Positions 8,634 through 16,492 of a stretch of DNA of 64,000 nucleotides are shown here, one piece after another. The stretch's first letter is position 1; each line of letters begins with the position of its first letter. Both the position numbers and the translations under genes were made by a program. Source of the stretch: Nitrospirota bacterium (GTDB lineage: Bacteria; Nitrospirota; Nitrospiria; SBBL01; JAADHI01); assembly GCA_029261215.1 (NCBI GenBank), contig JAJDBT010000114.1:1-64000 (forward strand). Direction: 5' to 3'. The notes beneath the pieces are model-generated. The model made no database searches and was not told the origin of the DNA. It worked only from the letters and a program-made list of their open reading frames with translations.

Positions 8634-9227
8634 TTATGTGCCCAACGGAATACGAATCACCACCCCGCCCATCACATCCCCCAGCTTAAAGTCTGTTTTT
8701 GGACTGTCCTTATGATCGTTGTGGCAGCTGTAACAGGCGGGCGCTACAGCAATATCCGGATAAAGTGCGGTAAAATACTTTTTTCCGCCGAGCGTTTCTT
8801 CCGTGTAATAGCTTTTTCCGGTTTTGTTAATTTCTGCCAAACCGGTTTTTTCGGCTTCTGTTTTGGGTTCATTTTGCTTATTGACCGGCCAAAGCGAAAT
8901 CAGCGAATACGAAAAAGACACTTTGCCACTTTCGGCCACCCTTTCCGCTCCCATCCGAAACATCTGTGCGGGCAAAACCAGGGCCTTGTCATCTTTCCAG
9001 TGCTCGCTGGCCTTGATCACTTTTTCTTCATTTTGCAGCCGGTTTACAATCCATTTGGTATACACCGTCCGGTCCGCTTCCATCACGGCATGCAGTGAAT
9101 CGGCCATCACCTGCGGACTAATGCCAGGGGGGGCGCTTTCCACTTTTGCCGTATTACACGCCGCCATATTGAACGTGACTACGCCAAGCAAGAATAATCT
9201 GGATAATTGCTTCATCTGCTGATTCAT
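8634..9227 (-). CDS. Monohaem c-type lipoprotein, Tll0287-like (DUF3365)
   Basis: A 197-residue exported protein. The N-terminus is a lipoprotein signal ending in MAAC, followed by a Tll0287/DUF3365-like sensor-type haem domain. The single c-haem motif CYSCH lies near residue 168, preceded by a segment typical of the family (YFTALYPDIAVAPACYSCHND). The C-terminus GDVMGGVVIRIPL also fits the family. It is probably anchored in a membrane facing the periplasm. It is the next gene after the 11-haem cytochrome (42-base gap) and may pass electrons or sense redox state. The catalytic role is unknown. Confidence 0.82.
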   Translation of the reverse strand: MNQQMKQLSRLFLLGVVTFNMAACNTAKVESAPPGISPQVMADSLHAVMEADRTVYTKWIVNRLQNEEKVIKASEHWKDDKALVLPAQMFRMGAERVAESGKVSFSYSLISLWPVNKQNEPKTEAEKTGLAEINKTGKSYYTEETLGGKKYFTALYPDIAVAPACYSCHNDHKDSPKTDFKLGDVMGGVVIRIPLGT

Positions 9228-9269
9228 TGTCTTCCTCCAACTATGGATGGCCTCAAGCCACCTCGTTTT

Positions 9270-10664
9270 TTATAAAGACCGTGAAGATTCACCGCGTCCT
9301 TCTTCCTGTTTTTTCTTTTTTTCGAAAACCCGTTTCTTTGCCCAATCAATGCTTTCGATATGGCGGCGGGGTTTTTCTGAAAAATTCCCTTTAATCAGCG
9401 CGACATCCGCCAGGGCGTCCATTGAAAAACGAAGACCGTGACAATTGAGACAGACCTCCCGAATCATCTTTTCGTTGGGCCGCAGGTTCCAGCTCTGGTT
9501 ATGCTGAACTTGTACCTGATCCACACCCTCCTCCCTATGAACAAAGCGCGGCATATGACAGCTCGCGCAGGAAACACCGCTTCCGGCCTTTTCAGAATCT
9601 GCCGCCTCATTTCGAAACAAAACGAAATGTGGGGAGGTCTCATAGGCCCGACTGTGCTCGTCGTCGTGACAGACAAGGCAGGCGTCGACCGCCGCCTTTC
9701 GGGTATCGAAGGCATGTGCGCCATGACACGACACACAGCCCATCGCCTTTTCCCCGGCATCATCCTTCATTCTCGCTTTCGCGATGTTGGGCGTCATTGC
9801 TGGCAGATCGCTGGCCAAACGCATGCCATGCTTTCCCGATAAAAAGCCTTTTACCTGGGTGTCGTGACAGGTTTTGCAGGCATGTTCATTCGGCGTGTTT
9901 TCCCATGCCTCAAGCCCCGTCTCCTGATTTTTGACTGTATGGCAGTCACTGCAATTCACACCGTTTTTCGCGTGAGCCGTGCCCGACCATTCCGCCATTA
10001 AATGAACATCTGCCTTCATTTCGAAAGAGGCATCGGCCTCAGCTTCAGTAAGCGGAGTAAGCGGGCGATTTGAAACCGGACGCACCGGACTTGTTTTTTT
10101 TCGAATGGCAACTTTTTGAATGGGCAGCATATCCGGCTCATCCGAATGTTTTAAAAGAAAGTCTTCATACAAAGCCCGGTTATCGTGAAAATTGTGACAA
10201 CCACCCGAAGCGCAAGTCTCAAAAGGCAGATCTTTGTGGCTGGGCCGATCCTTCGCGATATCCGCATGGCACAAAAAACAAAAATCCTGAGGCAGGGTCA
10301 CACCCATGGGGCCTGACATGTGAGGGCGATGCTCCCGATGACAGGTCACACAAAAACGGGCATCCAGCTTGGCCACACGCTCCGCATTTCTCGGATCGGT
10401 AAACTTTGATTTTGGATGGGAATCCTCCACAAGTTTCATTTCCTCTCCATGACAACTGATACAAGCGTCCTGCAGGACACCCGCTCCGCCAAAGGCTTTT
10501 TTGTGGCAAAGCGTGCAGGCCATCTCGATTTGATGATGGCCGTGTGTGGTCTCGCCCACCAAATAAATCGACTGATCCTCCCCGGACAGTTTGAGCCCAA
10601 AATACACAGCCATCGCAATACTCATCACACCCCATATCCACACTGTTTTTTTCGTGCGCATCAT
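9270..10664 (-). CDS. Membrane-anchored 11-haem cytochrome c
   Basis: A 464-residue multihaem cytochrome with one N-terminal membrane helix (residues about 7-24) and no clear signal-peptidase site, so it is probably anchored in the inner membrane and faces the periplasm. I count ten CXXCH motifs (for example CTLCH, CISCH, CVTCH, CFLCH, CSDCH, CKTCH, CVSCH, CLVCH, CASCH, CLNCH). One more site, CASGGCH, has CX4CH spacing. It overlaps no catalytic family I know, so an electron-carrier role is most likely. The start is directly after the stop of the flavin/haem-b fusion gene, which strongly suggests that protein is its electron donor. The tail is rich in lysine and glutamate. Confidence 0.88.
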   Translation of the reverse strand: MMRTKKTVWIWGVMSIAMAVYFGLKLSGEDQSIYLVGETTHGHHQIEMACTLCHKKAFGGAGVLQDACISCHGEEMKLVEDSHPKSKFTDPRNAERVAKLDARFCVTCHREHRPHMSGPMGVTLPQDFCFLCHADIAKDRPSHKDLPFETCASGGCHNFHDNRALYEDFLLKHSDEPDMLPIQKVAIRKKTSPVRPVSNRPLTPLTEAEADASFEMKADVHLMAEWSGTAHAKNGVNCSDCHTVKNQETGLEAWENTPNEHACKTCHDTQVKGFLSGKHGMRLASDLPAMTPNIAKARMKDDAGEKAMGCVSCHGAHAFDTRKAAVDACLVCHDDEHSRAYETSPHFVLFRNEAADSEKAGSGVSCASCHMPRFVHREEGVDQVQVQHNQSWNLRPNEKMIREVCLNCHGLRFSMDALADVALIKGNFSEKPRRHIESIDWAKKRVFEKKKKQEEGRGESSRSL

Positions 10665-12635
10665 CTAAAAAAAGTAAACCGACATCATGTGAAAAATAAG
10701 CAGTACAGGTAGCGGCCACGACATATAAATATGCAGCTTATTCCCCCAACGTCGGGCAACAGGTCCAAAATTCGGGTTCATCCTCCCCTCCAGTGCCGCG
10801 ATGCCACCGGCCAGGGTTCCCAGGGCAGTTGCGGCTAAAAAAGACAGCATCAGTGCCAAATTAAGATTTGATCCCAGAGAAAGCCCGGTGTGCAGTACCA
10901 AAATTCCTAACATCAATAACCCGATGATGGTGTGCACCATCCGCCACGCGCCGAAACTGCCCAGTCTAAAAAATTTCAGGCGTTTTTTTGCGGACAACAG
11001 CAAGCTTAAAATCGAAAGCCCCAGCAAGTGATAACCCGTCACTTGTTTCCAAAACCCATCCAGCCACAACGTCTCAAGCTTCCAGGCCCCCTGAACCGTT
11101 TTAGAAAGAGGAATGGACGGAAAACTCAAAACAGTGAAAACCAACACTGCGGCGGCAATTGAAATGCCCAGCAAATTTTTCAAAACAGGCTGCGGCCGTT
11201 TTAAAAACGGGGCACCGCACAAATCGGCCAGGAGCGGCTTACACCCGCCGCACATGCGGGACGCACCCGTTTCCGCCGCCAGTTTTTCAAGGGAGGTGCA
11301 TCCCCCCTGAATCAGGCGGCTGAGCGTCCCGCGTGTAATACCGAGACATTGACAGACCACCGCCGCTTCCGGCCAGGCCAAGACGTGCGATTGTTGATCT
11401 GAATACACCTGACCCGTGTAAAGAAAATGGATCACCTGAAAAATCGAAATCCGGTTCTGACGTTTGACCGCCTCTTGAAGACGACTCAGTTCCGGCCATT
11501 CCCCCAGTACAATCAAACCCCGCAACCCCCCCTGATTCAAAATCAACTTACGATAGATGCCTTCTTTTGAGTTTTGATAGATCGGGTTGCGCAGTAAAAG
11601 TCGGCTTTCCTCATTTTCGACTTCGCCCATACTAAATACCTGGGTTCGGATATTTTTAAGTCGTGTTGCGGAAACCGAACCGGTGAAACGGCTCTCACGC
11701 CTTAATATTGCACCGGCTGCGACTTCGGCCTGCTCCAGGCCCGGAGCCACCAGACGGTAAACCATACCCCGATGTTGTGCGCATTCGCCCACGGCATAGA
11801 CTTGTTTCGCCGAGGTTTCCATATAATCATTCACAATAATGCCCTGGCCTATTCTTAGCCCGGCTGTTTTTGCCAGGCTGGTATTGGCCTGAACACCTGT
11901 GGCAAGAATCAGGGTATCGCAATCAATCGTCTGGCCCTGCCAAAGTTGAACGCCCATCACCTGCTCAACGCCAAAAATGGTTTTAATCCCTTCAGAGAGA
12001 TAAAACTCGATTCCAAGGCGCGTCATTTCTGCCTGCAAAAGACTGCTCGCACGTTTGTCCAGTTGCCGGCTCATCAGGCGAACATTGTGATCCACAAGCG
12101 ATACCGCCGCACCGCCGCCTTGCATCGCCAAAGCGCTTTCCAATCCCAGCGCACCGCCTCCAAGCACGACCATCCCACGACCCGGCTTCCGGCGCTCCAG
12201 GAGCGCTCGGGCATCGTTCAAATTGCGAAAAGTAAACACGCCCGGCAAAGAAATGCCGGGCGTGTAATAACGGCGGGCCGAAGAACCTGTTGCAAGCACC
12301 AGGGCGACATAAGATTCAACACGACCTGCAGCATCGGTGACGGTCTTTGATTTTGGGTCAATGCGGAGCACCGCACATCCACGGCGCTCTAAAACAGACG
12401 CCTCTTTCAAGAGATCACCAGAATAATAAATCGCCTGCTCCGGCACGTCTCCGGCAATAAACTCCGAGAGCCGCGCACGCTGATAAGGCGCATCCGGCTC
12501 ATCCCCGTATATCAAAACGGGCAGATCGGGATTACCCTTTAAAAGCAAGGCCGCCGTGCGCATCCCGACCGGCCCGGCCCCGACAATAATCACCGCCCAT
12601 TTTTTTGGATCGACTGCTTCTTTTTGAATCATCAT
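10665..12635 (-). CDS. FAD/[2Fe-2S]/di-haem-b transmembrane oxidoreductase fusion
   Basis: A 656-residue fusion. Residues about 12-400 are a NirB-like FAD-dependent NAD(P)H oxidoreductase with two dinucleotide-binding motifs (VGAGPVGMRTA near 18, LGGGALGLE near 158) and the FAD motif VYAVGEC near 280. Residues about 425-475 are a BFD-like [2Fe-2S] domain with C428, C430, C462 and C465. Residues about 485-656 form five membrane helices. Helix 3 carries H568-X13-H582 and helix 5 carries H635-X13-H649, the spacing that binds two stacked b haems in ferric reductase/NADPH oxidase proteins. It should carry electrons from cytoplasmic NAD(P)H across the membrane. The next gene is the 11-haem cytochrome. 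It overlaps the upstream gene by four bases (ATGA). The partner and substrate are inferred. Confidence 0.85.
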   Translation of the reverse strand: MMIQKEAVDPKKWAVIIVGAGPVGMRTAALLLKGNPDLPVLIYGDEPDAPYQRARLSEFIAGDVPEQAIYYSGDLLKEASVLERRGCAVLRIDPKSKTVTDAAGRVESYVALVLATGSSARRYYTPGISLPGVFTFRNLNDARALLERRKPGRGMVVLGGGALGLESALAMQGGGAAVSLVDHNVRLMSRQLDKRASSLLQAEMTRLGIEFYLSEGIKTIFGVEQVMGVQLWQGQTIDCDTLILATGVQANTSLAKTAGLRIGQGIIVNDYMETSAKQVYAVGECAQHRGMVYRLVAPGLEQAEVAAGAILRRESRFTGSVSATRLKNIRTQVFSMGEVENEESRLLLRNPIYQNSKEGIYRKLILNQGGLRGLIVLGEWPELSRLQEAVKRQNRISIFQVIHFLYTGQVYSDQQSHVLAWPEAAVVCQCLGITRGTLSRLIQGGCTSLEKLAAETGASRMCGGCKPLLADLCGAPFLKRPQPVLKNLLGISIAAAVLVFTVLSFPSIPLSKTVQGAWKLETLWLDGFWKQVTGYHLLGLSILSLLLSAKKRLKFFRLGSFGAWRMVHTIIGLLMLGILVLHTGLSLGSNLNLALMLSFLAATALGTLAGGIAALEGRMNPNFGPVARRWGNKLHIYMSWPLPVLLIFHMMSVYFF

Positions 12636-13492
12636 TTCACCTGATTTTGCACCAACAATGTTTTCTCGACCTGTTTCCCCTCTGACAGAATGACCGCTTC
12701 ACTCACGGCGGCTCCGGGAAGCACATCTTCCGGAAGGCGTGCATGCTGCTCCAGAATTTCGTAGATGCGTTTAAAGCGGGAAACCTCTTCCTTGGAAGAC
12801 ACCTTTTTCCCGTAATAAATGCCAAACAAGGGGCTGCGCAGAATGAGCGGTCCGCCATCAAAAAGAACAAAATTGATCGGCATTTCGACCTGTTCTGCAC
12901 CAGAAAGGTGCACGTCATCCCACATCGCGATACGCACATCAATCCCGTCCTTCAACTGGTTGCGAATCGTCAGGAGCACTTCCGCATTCAGCAAGTCCAG
13001 CGGGCGAAGAACAAAGATGCGGCGGATGGCAATGCCAGAACAATGCGCCCGCACCTGATCGCGGTAATAGTTTTTCTTTTGCACCTTCCCCATCCAGTCT
13101 GCAATCTCGATGGAGTTAACCGCCCGCACCTCTTTTTTACAATCGGCCAGCGACTGGCTGGCTTCATAATAATATTCGGCTTCCGTCAGCGGGATGGCCC
13201 CCTCGCTCAGCATTTTCAAAAGGCTTTCCGTCATGCCCATGAAACTCCGGCCTTTTGAAGCCCTTACCGGATCATCTAACTGATCCATCAACGCATCCAA
13301 GGGATGCACGGACATAAAGAGTTTCTTGAAACGGTTCTCGATCTGCTCCAGCTTGTGCATAATCAAAGAAACGCTCAGGGCCAGTAACAAACCCACACCA
13401 AAAACGGTATAGGCTTCTTTTTCCATGTGAAGCCCGAAATGAAACGCAAGGGCAATACTCGAAGCCAAAAGAAATTCGATCAAGCTGTGCAT
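12632..13492 (-). CDS. Membrane-anchored protein of unknown function
   Basis: I do not recognise this 286-residue protein. Two hydrophobic helices (residues about 3-22 and 28-45) are followed by a basic, amphipathic linker (HKLEQIENRFKKLF) and a soluble domain of about 220 residues that should lie in the cytoplasm. The soluble part has alternating beta/alpha character with phrases such as IAIRRIFVLRPLDLLN and DGIDVRIAMWDD. These recall PLD-like or sensor-type domains found in bacterial regulators, but no catalytic HKD motif is visible. It overlaps the flavin fusion by four bases, so it is co-translated with it and may be a regulatory or assembly partner. Confidence 0.65.
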   Translation of the reverse strand: MHSLIEFLLASSIALAFHFGLHMEKEAYTVFGVGLLLALSVSLIMHKLEQIENRFKKLFMSVHPLDALMDQLDDPVRASKGRSFMGMTESLLKMLSEGAIPLTEAEYYYEASQSLADCKKEVRAVNSIEIADWMGKVQKKNYYRDQVRAHCSGIAIRRIFVLRPLDLLNAEVLLTIRNQLKDGIDVRIAMWDDVHLSGAEQVEMPINFVLFDGGPLILRSPLFGIYYGKKVSSKEEVSRFKRIYEILEQHARLPEDVLPGAAVSEAVILSEGKQVEKTLLVQNQVK

Positions 13493-13567
13493 AAAACGGA
13501 CTCCCTGCAGATTTGAATCGTTTGAGCTTTCATTTTTTCACACCCCCAAAACACGACTTTCAAGCCT

Positions 13568-14890
13568 TTAGAACTTGAGCTCTGCCATGAGCCAAAGCTT
13601 GTCGGTATCGACAGCGGTTCCCCCGCTGTTCGCCGGATCGCTGTTCGCGTTATACTTCGCATACTTAATCCCGACGAGCGTGTGCTCGGAGAGGTTTTTA
13701 AGCGCGAGCAGGTCAAGCTCTGTCCCGTAGTCTATGTCCGCCTTGTCCGAGGTAAAAAGATGATAGACCGCCACCAGCTTCACCCCGACGACATTACCGG
13801 ACAAGGTGAAAAAGAGATCTTCCACGCCGTTGACCGGCGTGACCAGAAATTTATCCGCCCAACCCTGAAAGGCATGCAGGGTGGCCAATGGTGTTTGGAA
13901 GGCATAGGTACCGTCGCCTCCCAACACTTCGTAACTCACTTTAAGCGCCGCGCCTTTCATTGAGGCACCCAATTCTCCAAAGAGGTAATCGGCATCCACC
14001 GTTGCAGGGCCATCCGCATAATCGCTTTGATCGGCATATTCTGCCGTATAGAGCAGTGTCATCCCAGCTCCGACCGGAATTGCCCCATTTAAACGAAGGC
14101 CAAGGGTTTTATTCGACGATAAAGCCACATCATCAAAATCCAGCAAGTAGGCATACGCCGAGGCATTCAAAGCGGGCATGCCGCTGTACGCAAGATTGAC
14201 CAAGTGCGAATCCATGCGAAAATTAGCACTCGGGGCGGCGAGGCTCACCCCGATGTCAGTCGGATGATGCGCCCCAAAAATACGATTGACGTTTTCGAGG
14301 TAAATATAGGTTCCGCTCAAACCCGCCATCGGGCTAAAAGCCAGCCGCAGGGCATCAAAGGTCTGTTCATTTTGCCGCCAGCCGACATTCCCGACAAAAC
14401 GGTCATTGTCGAGCTTGATGCGTTGACGCCCTCCTGTAAGGGTCAGGCCTTCCACACCTGTCCATTGAAGATAGGCCTGGTTCAATTCCGTATCTTCCGG
14501 GTCGGCCACAACGGGGTATTGTGACTTCCCGTTGGCTGAGCTGTTGTACTGCTCATTGCCAATCACCGTGACATCCTCAAATTCGAGAAAACCCGAAACT
14601 CCCATAAACACCCCGGTCTTGTAACCCAAGCGGCTGCGCAGGGTAGAGGCATTGGCATTTTTAGGAAGGCCCGCTTGATCGACCCCCTCGTATCGGTAAC
14701 GCACATCCAGACTCACTTTTCCCGTCGTGAGCGCCTCTGAAAGACTCGCGGCCAAAACAGGAACGGCACTTCCCGCCAGCACCATAAAAACAAACAGGAA
14801 CAACACACTTCGGGAGAATGCCCCTGGGCATTGTTTTTCCTGGGACTTCAACAGGGAGTATTTTGGGGTGATCTCACTTCCTTTTTTCAT
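13568..14890 (-). CDS. Outer-membrane beta-barrel porin, alginate-export-like
   Basis: A 440-residue outer-membrane protein. A signal peptide with an extended N-region ends near VLAASLSEAL (residue about 48). The mature part alternates polar and hydrophobic residues with aromatic girdles, and ends in phenylalanine (LMAELKF) as expected for BAM-dependent barrels. VSLDVRYRYEGVDQ and LTLTGGRQRIKLDNDRFVG resemble the alginate-export porin family. Its role could be solute passage or housing a cytochrome. It is the first gene of the minus-strand operon with the cytochromes. Its leader contains an operator-like palindrome (14980-14999) and a terminator-like hairpin (14918-14970). An AGGAGG site precedes the ATG. 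Confidence 0.85.
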   Translation of the reverse strand: MKKGSEITPKYSLLKSQEKQCPGAFSRSVLFLFVFMVLAGSAVPVLAASLSEALTTGKVSLDVRYRYEGVDQAGLPKNANASTLRSRLGYKTGVFMGVSGFLEFEDVTVIGNEQYNSSANGKSQYPVVADPEDTELNQAYLQWTGVEGLTLTGGRQRIKLDNDRFVGNVGWRQNEQTFDALRLAFSPMAGLSGTYIYLENVNRIFGAHHPTDIGVSLAAPSANFRMDSHLVNLAYSGMPALNASAYAYLLDFDDVALSSNKTLGLRLNGAIPVGAGMTLLYTAEYADQSDYADGPATVDADYLFGELGASMKGAALKVSYEVLGGDGTYAFQTPLATLHAFQGWADKFLVTPVNGVEDLFFTLSGNVVGVKLVAVYHLFTSDKADIDYGTELDLLALKNLSEHTLVGIKYAKYNANSDPANSGGTAVDTDKLWLMAELKF

Positions 14891-14917
14891 ACGACTTTCG
14901 TCCTCCTATTCAATCAA

Positions 14918-14970
14918 TAAAAAAAGGCGCACTTTCCAATGACCCACATCATTGTGGAAAGAACGCCTTT
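14918..14970 (-). promoter_or_regulatory. Terminator-like hairpin in porin leader, possible attenuator
   Basis: On the minus strand, AAAGGCG and CTTTCC pair with GGAAAG and CGCCTTT, and an inner AATGA/TCATT pair encloses TGTGGG. The stem ends directly in a run of U residues. It sits between the operator-like site and the porin start codon, so it would stop most transcripts before the operon unless bypassed. A competing small stem, ACGC-AAAG-GCGT, overlaps its 5' side. Confidence 0.55.
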
Positions 14971-14979
14971 GCGTCAGCC

Positions 14980-14999
14980 CAAATACAACACTGTATTTG
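14980..14999. promoter_or_regulatory. Operator-like palindrome upstream of porin operon
   Basis: CAAATACA and TGTATTTG form perfect 8-base arms around ACAC. The 18-base core 14981-14998 matches 15472-15489 at 14 of 18 positions. The two copies lie 91 and 92 bases upstream of the porin and DUF2292 start codons. This suggests one regulator for both units. The regulator is not in the window as far as I can tell. Confidence 0.5.
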
Positions 15000-15051
15000 T
15001 AATAAAATGATTCGTCAGAAGCCCCGTGCTTTGGCCTCTTCTCCCGCACAT

Positions 15052-15093
15052 AAAAAAAGGCCAGGCACCTTCTATTCGATTAGCGCCTGGCCT
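15052..15093 (-). terminator. Rho-independent terminator of DUF2292 gene
   Basis: AGGCCAGGC (15058-15066) and GCCTGGCCT (15085-15093) form a 9-base GC-rich stem. On the minus strand it is followed by seven U residues (A run at 15052-15058). It lies about 87 bases past the DUF2292 stop codon and separates that gene from the porin operon. Confidence 0.85.
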
Positions 15094-15179
15094 CCAGTTT
15101 TCTGGTCAGCTTTTTCCTTGTTCCTCACCCGAGAACACCACTAGTATTCTCCGGCTTTTATCAAAAACCTTGCCTGTGT

Positions 15180-15380
15180 CTACTTCATGCGTCTCTTTTC
15201 AATCGTGTCAATCTGGACTATCTTTGCATCCTGAATTTTAATCTCCACCGATCCATGACGTACCTGTGCAATGCATTCAATTAACTGCGCCATCACCTGC
15301 GGCGTCATACTTGCGGGCAAAACACTCAGATCAAACGTGTCCTTCACTCCGCACATTGTACTTTCTCGTAAATCCCGCAT
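15180..15380 (-). CDS. DUF2292 (YezD-like) small protein
   Basis: A 66-residue protein. Its C-terminal half has the DUF2292 pattern of small YezD-like proteins: helix LIECIAQVRHGSVEI, then strand IKIQDAKIVQIDTIEKRR. The biochemical role of the family is not known to me. I chose the ATG at 15380 because AAAGGG lies five bases upstream; a GTG two codons earlier is also possible. An operator-like site at 15472-15489 is 92 bases upstream, the same distance as the similar site before the porin operon, which suggests co-regulation. A strong terminator follows. Confidence 0.7.
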   Translation of the reverse strand: MRDLRESTMCGVKDTFDLSVLPASMTPQVMAQLIECIAQVRHGSVEIKIQDAKIVQIDTIEKRRMK

Positions 15381-15386
15381 TGTCAC

Positions 15387-15725
15387 CCTTTAATCGCTCA
15401 TGGCCTCTTGGCTTTCGTTATAAACACTAAAAGCAACTAATGTGCCAAAAGACATGCACGACACAATAAAGAAATAAACACCTGTATTTATTCACTTTTT
15501 TATCTTAAGGCCCTCGGCCTTTTAAAATAGACGCATGAAGCAGGGACATTCATTTTTGTCGCAGTCTCGACAAAAATATTTCAAAACATCTTTACCACCC
15601 CACCCAGACTTGTTTTAAAAAGAGAAGTCTCGATTGTAAAAATAAACTTTGATAGACTGGACAACACACTTCGACAGTGGAGACTTCATTCCCGTTTTTC
15701 TAAAAAGAAAGAGCACACCTGATTT
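15387..15725. other. Intergenic region with two operator-like repeats
   Basis: A 339-base AT-rich region between the divergent DUF2292 and VF530-like genes. It holds the operator-like site 15472-15489 (AAATAAACACCTGTATTT) and a separate perfect inverted repeat, ATTTTTGTCG (15552-15561) and CGACAAAAAT (15568-15577), six bases apart. An 8-base inverted pair GAAGTCTC/GAGACTTC lies nearer the VF530-like gene. I see no convincing gene. Confidence 0.6.
15472..15489. promoter_or_regulatory. Operator-like site upstream of DUF2292 gene
   Basis: AAATAAACACCTGTATTT agrees with the site at 14981-14998 at 14 of 18 positions, with identical outer AAATA and CTGTATTT segments. It lies 92 bases upstream of the DUF2292 start. 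The shared sequence and distance suggest the same transcription factor acts on both units. Confidence 0.45.
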
Positions 15726-15965
15726 ATGAGTGAAGAACAAGTCAATAATCCACTGCACGGCATCACCCTGGAGATGATCGTGAATCGTCTCGTTACCCAT
15801 TATGGCTGGCCCGCCCTGGGCGAAGCAATCAACATCCGCTGTTTCAACAGCAATCCCTCAGTAAAGTCCAGCTTGAAATTCCTGAGAAAAACCCCCTGGG
15901 CAAGAAAAAAAGTAGAGCGTTTATTCATTGATATTCAGGATCATCAGATTTGGGACAACTACTAA
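15726..15965 (+). CDS. VF530 family (DUF2132) DNA-binding-like protein
   Basis: A 79-residue protein that matches the VF530/DUF2132 family over its full length. The family pattern is visible as [17 protein letters not shown], then [29 protein letters not shown] and [10 protein letters not shown]530 proteins are small helical proteins annotated as DNA-binding, but the function is not established. It starts at the ATG at 15726 and lies 12 bases upstream of the YaiI-like gene, so the two probably form an operon that ends at the hairpin at 16493-16523. Confidence 0.9.
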   Translation: MSEEQVNNPLHGITLEMIVNRLVTHYGWPALGEAINIRCFNSNPSVKSSLKFLRKTPWARKKVERLFIDIQDHQIWDNY

Positions 15966-15977
15966 GGAGCGTTTACT

Positions 15978-16448
15978 GTGCTGCATATTTTTGTGGATGC
16001 GGATGCCTGTCCGGTCAAAAAAGAGGTCTACCGCGTCGCCAGCCGATGCCAGCTTAAGGTCACCCTGGTGGCCAATGCAAGGATGCGTATTCCAGATGAT
16101 AAAAGCGTCGTTCTCAAAGTCGTCTCGGACGGATTTGACGCAGCCGATGACTGGATTGCCGAAACGGTGCAAACAGGAGATATCGTGATTACTGCGGACA
16201 TTCCCCTTGCCAGTCGCTGTTTAAAAGCAGGCGCACACGTTATTGGCCCCACGGGAAAACCCTTCACGGAAGACAATATCGGGGATACCGTCGCAACGCG
16301 GGATTTACTCTCACAACTGCGTGAAACGGGAGAAATCACGGGCGGCCCTCGCCCTTTAACTCAGCGCGACCGCTCCCGCTTTCTCCAGCAGCTCGACCAG
16401 GCAATTCAATTCATCCGCCGGAAACATCCGGGGGGTGTTGCGGAATAA
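15978..16448 (+). CDS. YaiI/YqxD family protein (DUF188)
   Basis: A 156-residue protein of the YaiI/YqxD (DUF188) family, related to PIN-like nucleases. The family start is clear: IFVDADACPVKKEVYRVA. Later signatures are DDWIAETVQTGDIVITADIPLA, GPTGKPFTEDNIG and GGPRPLTQRDRSRF. The acidic residues of the N-terminal DADACP and ITADIP segments fit a metal site. It begins with GTG, supported by AAGGAG eight bases upstream. No confirmed function is known to me. It is co-transcribed with the VF530-like gene. Confidence 0.92.
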   Translation: MLHIFVDADACPVKKEVYRVASRCQLKVTLVANARMRIPDDKSVVLKVVSDGFDAADDWIAETVQTGDIVITADIPLASRCLKAGAHVIGPTGKPFTEDNIGDTVATRDLLSQLRETGEITGGPRPLTQRDRSRFLQQLDQAIQFIRRKHPGGVAE

Positions 16449-16492
16449 GTGTTCAGGTCGATCACATAAATACTAAAAATACGACCAAATCC

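Noticed and set aside
14936-14980. Cyclic-di-GMP riboswitch in the porin leader (GACGCAAAG segment)
   Set aside because: Only this short segment resembles the GEMM motif; the second receptor loop and surrounding helices are absent.
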